From contig CBDBPW010000003.1 in NCBI GenBank assembly GCA_965209045.1, positions 1 to 64,000 of the forward strand: a DNA stretch of 64,000 bases, read 5' to 3'. The first letter of the stretch is position 1. Each line of letters begins with the position of its first letter. The DNA is from JAJEFO01 sp965209045 (GTDB lineage: Bacteria; Pseudomonadota; Alphaproteobacteria; Rhodobacterales; Rhodobacteraceae). Below the pieces are notes generated by a model. That model worked only from the letters and a program-made list of their open reading frames with translations. It had not been told where the DNA came from and ran no database searches. The translations under genes were made by a program, and so were the position numbers. Shown here in pieces: positions 61,128 through 64,000 of the stretch.

Positions 61128-62616
61128 GGTGCAATGCAACACCGAAATCGCAATGCCTGCGACAACGACGCCACGTCTCTCCCTTGTGAATGCGCCATTG
61201 CCGGTTTTGTGCGGCACGTCCGGCAAGAGCGTGGACCCGAGCTTCACTTTACCGACGTCGACGTTCTTTGTGGGAGATGGATTTGCCTAGTTGCGTTCAA
61301 CGTGCAAGTCGGATGCGTTCCGTCGTCCCTAACTGCAACGGCGAAGTGGAGACCGGAGCGGGGTCCGGACGGTGACCTGCCTGGCTCCCGGAACCTGGGA
61401 AGGCGGGTTTCCCAACCCGATGGAACGCGTGCGGCAGGAACCAGTCACGGCCGTGTGTCCAGCCGGGATCGAATCCGGTTTGTCCGGCGGGAGCACATCG
61501 CCACGCCGAAGGACCTGGTCAGGGTGACCGCCGGAGCGGGCCATTTTCGCACCACCCGCAACCCGTGTGACGTTCCTGAGCGCTACATCCGGCCATCACG
61601 TGCGTGTCTGCCCAAATTGTGACGCAAGTCCGGGAACATGGATTCGAGCGCCCGCCGACCTCCGGTCGCTTCGCTGCCTGCGTCCGGCGCGCAGCGCAGA
61701 GAAACGTAGGGGCAGGATCGCTTCAAGACTCGGGCCGCAATTCCTGAGAAGGTGAGCAGTCTCAAGTTGGCAGTGACAGAGAGACGATTGTTGCGTCGTC
61801 GGAGCCCTGCGGAACCGGGCTCGCGTTTGCGGCGACGCGGTGTAGGTGGTGTCCAGCACGATCTGAGGCATGAGCGCAGCAACATGCCGGCAGTCGTGCG
61901 TCGGCTTTTGCGCGGCGATCGCTCACTTGCATTCAAGAGACGCTTTTGCGTCTTGCGTTTCCCTGTATGCTGGCTTCAAATGGCGCCCAAGTACCATCAG
62001 TTTTCCTCGATCTCGAAGTGCGCCTGTGCGAGCGCGGCAGAGCGTTCGGCTTGTTGGCATTTGACGAATATGGACGGTCTGGATGTGATCAAGCAGGACT
62101 ACGTATCGAAGGCCGTGGAGCCTTGGCGCCCCGAGATCACGCTTGCCGGAGTCGCCCCGACATGGGTAGTCCGGGCAAAAGGCGAGGCGGCGTTCCACGG
62201 CGCCCGGGAGGAGGTCCAGGCCGACGCGGCGCAGGGTCGGATCGCCGTCGCAGGCAATGGATTCAATGGACCGATTGAAGTCCCTGGGTCGAGAGTAGCG
62301 TCCTCACCTGAGCCAGCCGGTCGCGATGGACACCGCGGAATGAATGGCCGATGCGCGGTTCGCGTGACGCCTCCGGAGCGACATCGAGCGTGTCAACGAG
62401 ACACGGAACAAAGGCGGTCTTCCCGACAGTTGCACATTCGCCCGCGAGATTTGCATGGCGCTGCCGAAGCGTGTCCGACCTGTCCGGGTCCATCGGAAAG
62501 CCGCATGGCTGCGAAGTCCTGGTGGTTGCCGCGACGGCAAGGCACCGCAGAGGGTGGCAGACGGCTCGGCGGTGGATCGCGGATTCCGGCCAGATTGAAC
62601 CAAAGGATGCGGTGAC
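61128..62616. other. About 1.5 kb without a supported gene
   Basis: The longest non-coding stretch of the window. Open frames exist on both strands but none has a binding site and a recognisable family. A small perfect hairpin, AGACGC-TTTT-GCGTCT, lies near 61937-61952. The region 62080-62290 has a plus-strand frame (VSKAVEPWRPEITLAGVAPTW...) that reads protein-like but has no identifiable start or relative. It is probably decayed sequence. Confidence 0.45.
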
Positions 62617-63474
62617 TTGAGGCTTTTCGCGCGGGCAAAAGTTCCCAAGTCCATGGAATTGGAAGTCGGGGCGCTGCTCTCTGAACTCGTGTTCGGCCAC
62701 GGCTACATGCATTACGGCTACTTCCCGGAAGGCTTGCCCGAAGAGTTGTCGCTGCAGGCGCTTGGGGAGGCTCAGCATGCGTATTTCGAGAAACTCCTCG
62801 AAACCATCGGGACCGTGCCTGGTGACGTGCGCAGGATCCTGGATGTAGGATCGGGGACTGGAGCAAATGCAAGAGGCCTGATCGGAGCAGGCTTCGATGT
62901 GACTTGCGTTTCGCCATCGACGCAGATGAACGAAATGGCGCGAGCGAATCTGCCGCAAGGCACGCAGGTGATCGATTCCACTTTCGAAGACCTTGCCACG
63001 AATGCCCGGTTTGATCTCTGCCTTTTCGCGGAGAGCTTTCACTACATCGATTTGGAACCAGCGCTGGCGCAAGTGGAGAAGTACGCCGACAGAGGTGTCG
63101 TGATCTTCGACTACTTCCTGCGTGCTGCTGCCGAAAAGGATGCGCAGGACGGCAGCCGAAGCACTCATGCGGCGTTCCTGGAGGCCGTAGCGCGGCGGGA
63201 GCGGTTCGAAGTGCTGGCCGACAATGACGTGACCGCCGCGATAGCGCCGACCTTCAAGATCTTGGAGAACCTCAAGGATGAAAGGCTGGCGCCTTTCGTG
63301 CGGCGGTTCCGCGCCCTGTTGAAGCAGCGCTATCCTTTGCGCGCAAAGGTCTTCGAAATGGTTTTCGGCCGGTCAATGGACAAGCTGGTCCGCAAGTCGG
63401 GAAGGTCGGAGAAGTTCGCGCGGTCGCAGGAATATCGCCTGATCGCGATGCGCCGGAAATCAGCAACCACGTAA
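62617..63474 (+). CDS. SAM-dependent methyltransferase (class I)
   Basis: A 285-residue protein from a TTG at 62617 with AAAGGA ten bases upstream; an ATG 12 codons later is the alternative. The SAM-binding motif I is ILDVGSGTGANARGL, followed by acidic and FDLCLFAESFHYIDLEPAL, the motif IV region. The C-terminal 110 residues (THAAFLEAVARRERF...FVRRFRALLKQRYPLRAKVF) are helical and basic and may bind a lipid or polyketide-type acceptor. It has no close functional neighbour, so the substrate is unknown. Confidence 0.82.
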   Translation: MRLFARAKVPKSMELEVGALLSELVFGHGYMHYGYFPEGLPEELSLQALGEAQHAYFEKLLETIGTVPGDVRRILDVGSGTGANARGLIGAGFDVTCVSPSTQMNEMARANLPQGTQVIDSTFEDLATNARFDLCLFAESFHYIDLEPALAQVEKYADRGVVIFDYFLRAAAEKDAQDGSRSTHAAFLEAVARRERFEVLADNDVTAAIAPTFKILENLKDERLAPFVRRFRALLKQRYPLRAKVFEMVFGRSMDKLVRKSGRSEKFARSQEYRLIAMRRKSATT

Positions 63475-63838
63475 GGCCTGGCGACTGCCAACTTGCCATC
63501 GACGTAACTGCCCCACTATTGGGAGGCGAGACGGGCGTGTCGGGCGTGGACTGCCTGGGCCGGTTGCACCACCAGGTGGCGGTTGTGGCACTCACGTTCC
63601 GGGGAGACGCGCTGCGGAGACCGCCTGGGACGGACAGGCCGTTCCGTCGCCCCAAGCCTGAATGCTCGGCCACTGTGTCGATGCCTGGGAAACCTGCGAA
63701 GTGTGGAAGCACGATGGCAAGCCGATTGGGCATGACGTTCAGGTCTTGAACGTCAGTTCCGGCACCGACGCGAAACAGTCGCCAACGCAATGGGACGCTG
63801 CAATTGGGCCCAAGTCCGACTTCTTGGCTCCTCGGCTC
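63475..63838. other. Convergent intergenic region
   Basis: Space between the methyltransferase stop (plus) and the MscS-type stop (minus). Nothing recognisable was seen, and no clear bidirectional terminator. Confidence 0.45.
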
Positions 63839-64000
63839 TCACGGCGAATGATCGGAGATCTCGGGCGACAGGCGAATGCTGCTCGACTTCAAGTGCAGGT
63901 CGTGCTGCGGGAAGGGTATCTGGATGCCGTGTTCGCGGAACAGGTCCCAGACGCGCAGCAGCAACTCGCTGATGACGTTGGCACGCCCCTCGGCCGGATC
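63839..64000 (-). CDS. MscS-family mechanosensitive channel, C-terminal end, runs off the window
   Basis: The last 53 codons on the minus strand read RANVISELLLRVWDLFREHG, then IQIPFPQHDLHLKSS and end ISDHSP before TGA (63839-63841). The R-VWD-F-EHGI-IPFPQ-DLHL sequence is the well-known end of the MscS cytoplasmic beta/alpha domain. MscS proteins open under membrane tension and release solutes at osmotic downshock. Only the C-terminus is inside the window, and it is too short to have been picked up as a long open frame. Confidence 0.82.
   Translation of the reverse strand, partial: DPAEGRANVISELLLRVWDLFREHGIQIPFPQHDLHLKSSSIRLSPEISDHSP

Noticed and set aside
63272..63790. A 172-codon minus-strand frame over the end of the methyltransferase
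   Set aside because: Antisense to conserved methyltransferase sequence; the only real minus-strand gene here is the MscS end from 63839.
1..64000. CRISPR arrays, tRNA and rRNA genes
   Set aside because: No regularly spaced short repeats, no tRNA cloverleaf-like segments and no rRNA-like conserved blocks were noticed on reading; a covariance search would be needed to exclude a tRNA fully.

Overview
The window is GC-rich double-stranded bacterial DNA. The gene families point to an alphaproteobacterium, probably Rhodobacterales-like: a TRAP transporter, two LacI-controlled ABC transporters, several Gfo/Idh/MocA and SDR oxidoreductases, a ThuA-like protein, CehA/McbA metallohydrolases and a PhyH dioxygenase. 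The many insertion sequences and broken genes indicate an actively decaying accessory region. This placement is inferred from gene content only; no rRNA or tRNA gene was seen.

Layout. 1-5650: a DctP/Q/M-type TRAP importer (minus), a D-amino-acid-dehydrogenase-like flavoenzyme (minus) and an Asp/Glu/hydantoin racemase-family protein (plus). 5732-15421: an IS30 scrap, then a locus with a SWIM-SNF2 helicase, a dead AAA ATPase N-terminus, a small Cys-rich protein on the opposite strand, a second SNF2 helicase and a SWIM protein, bracketed by two diverged direct repeats of about 240 bp. 15424-18813: a decayed SMC/AAA-like ATPase gene cut by an IS1634-family element. 18816-24065: a Gfo/Idh/MocA gene split by a 3,869-bp ISAs1-type element that itself carries an IS110/IS1111-type element. 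24380-26360: a ThuA pseudogene and a solo TnpB element. 26865-39912: a minus-strand catabolic and transport cluster (EEP phosphatase, two CehA/McbA proteins, a chimeric pseudogene, a complete peptide-type ABC importer, a LacI regulator, a PhyH dioxygenase and a small conserved-looking protein). 39992-45562: a second identical copy of the nested ISAs1 element inserted into the tip of an ISKra4-type element. 45972-50870: an IolG-like dehydrogenase, IolE-like dehydratase, GH38/DUF5054-like glycosidase and a LacI scrap. 51241-51716: an IS110 relic. 51850-58933: a CUT1-type sugar ABC operon with a hydroxyacid dehydrogenase, its own LacI regulator and ThuA. 59526-61127: two SDR dehydrogenases. 62617-64000: a methyltransferase and the C-terminus of an MscS-type channel.

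How the genes work together. Two LacI circuits can be read from the DNA. One 18-bp palindrome occurs at the peptide-type ABC promoter (inside the -35/-10 spacer) and again upstream of the small-protein/PhyH/LacI operon, which suggests autoregulated, co-ordinated control. A different pair of 16-bp palindromes lies over the promoter of the sugar ABC operon, which ends in its own LacI gene. Transporters, dehydrogenases, isomerase, glycosidase and phosphoesterase-type hydrolases together look like uptake and breakdown of unusual sugar, polyol or phospho-sugar compounds. The substrate cannot be named from sequence.

The best candidate for an undescribed system is the double SNF2/SWIM locus with its flanking repeats and ATPase remnants. 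The best mechanistic observations are the target-site duplications, which allow the order of four transposition events to be reconstructed, and the DruA-like DUF4338 domain fused to an ISAs1 transposase that carries an A8 slippage site.
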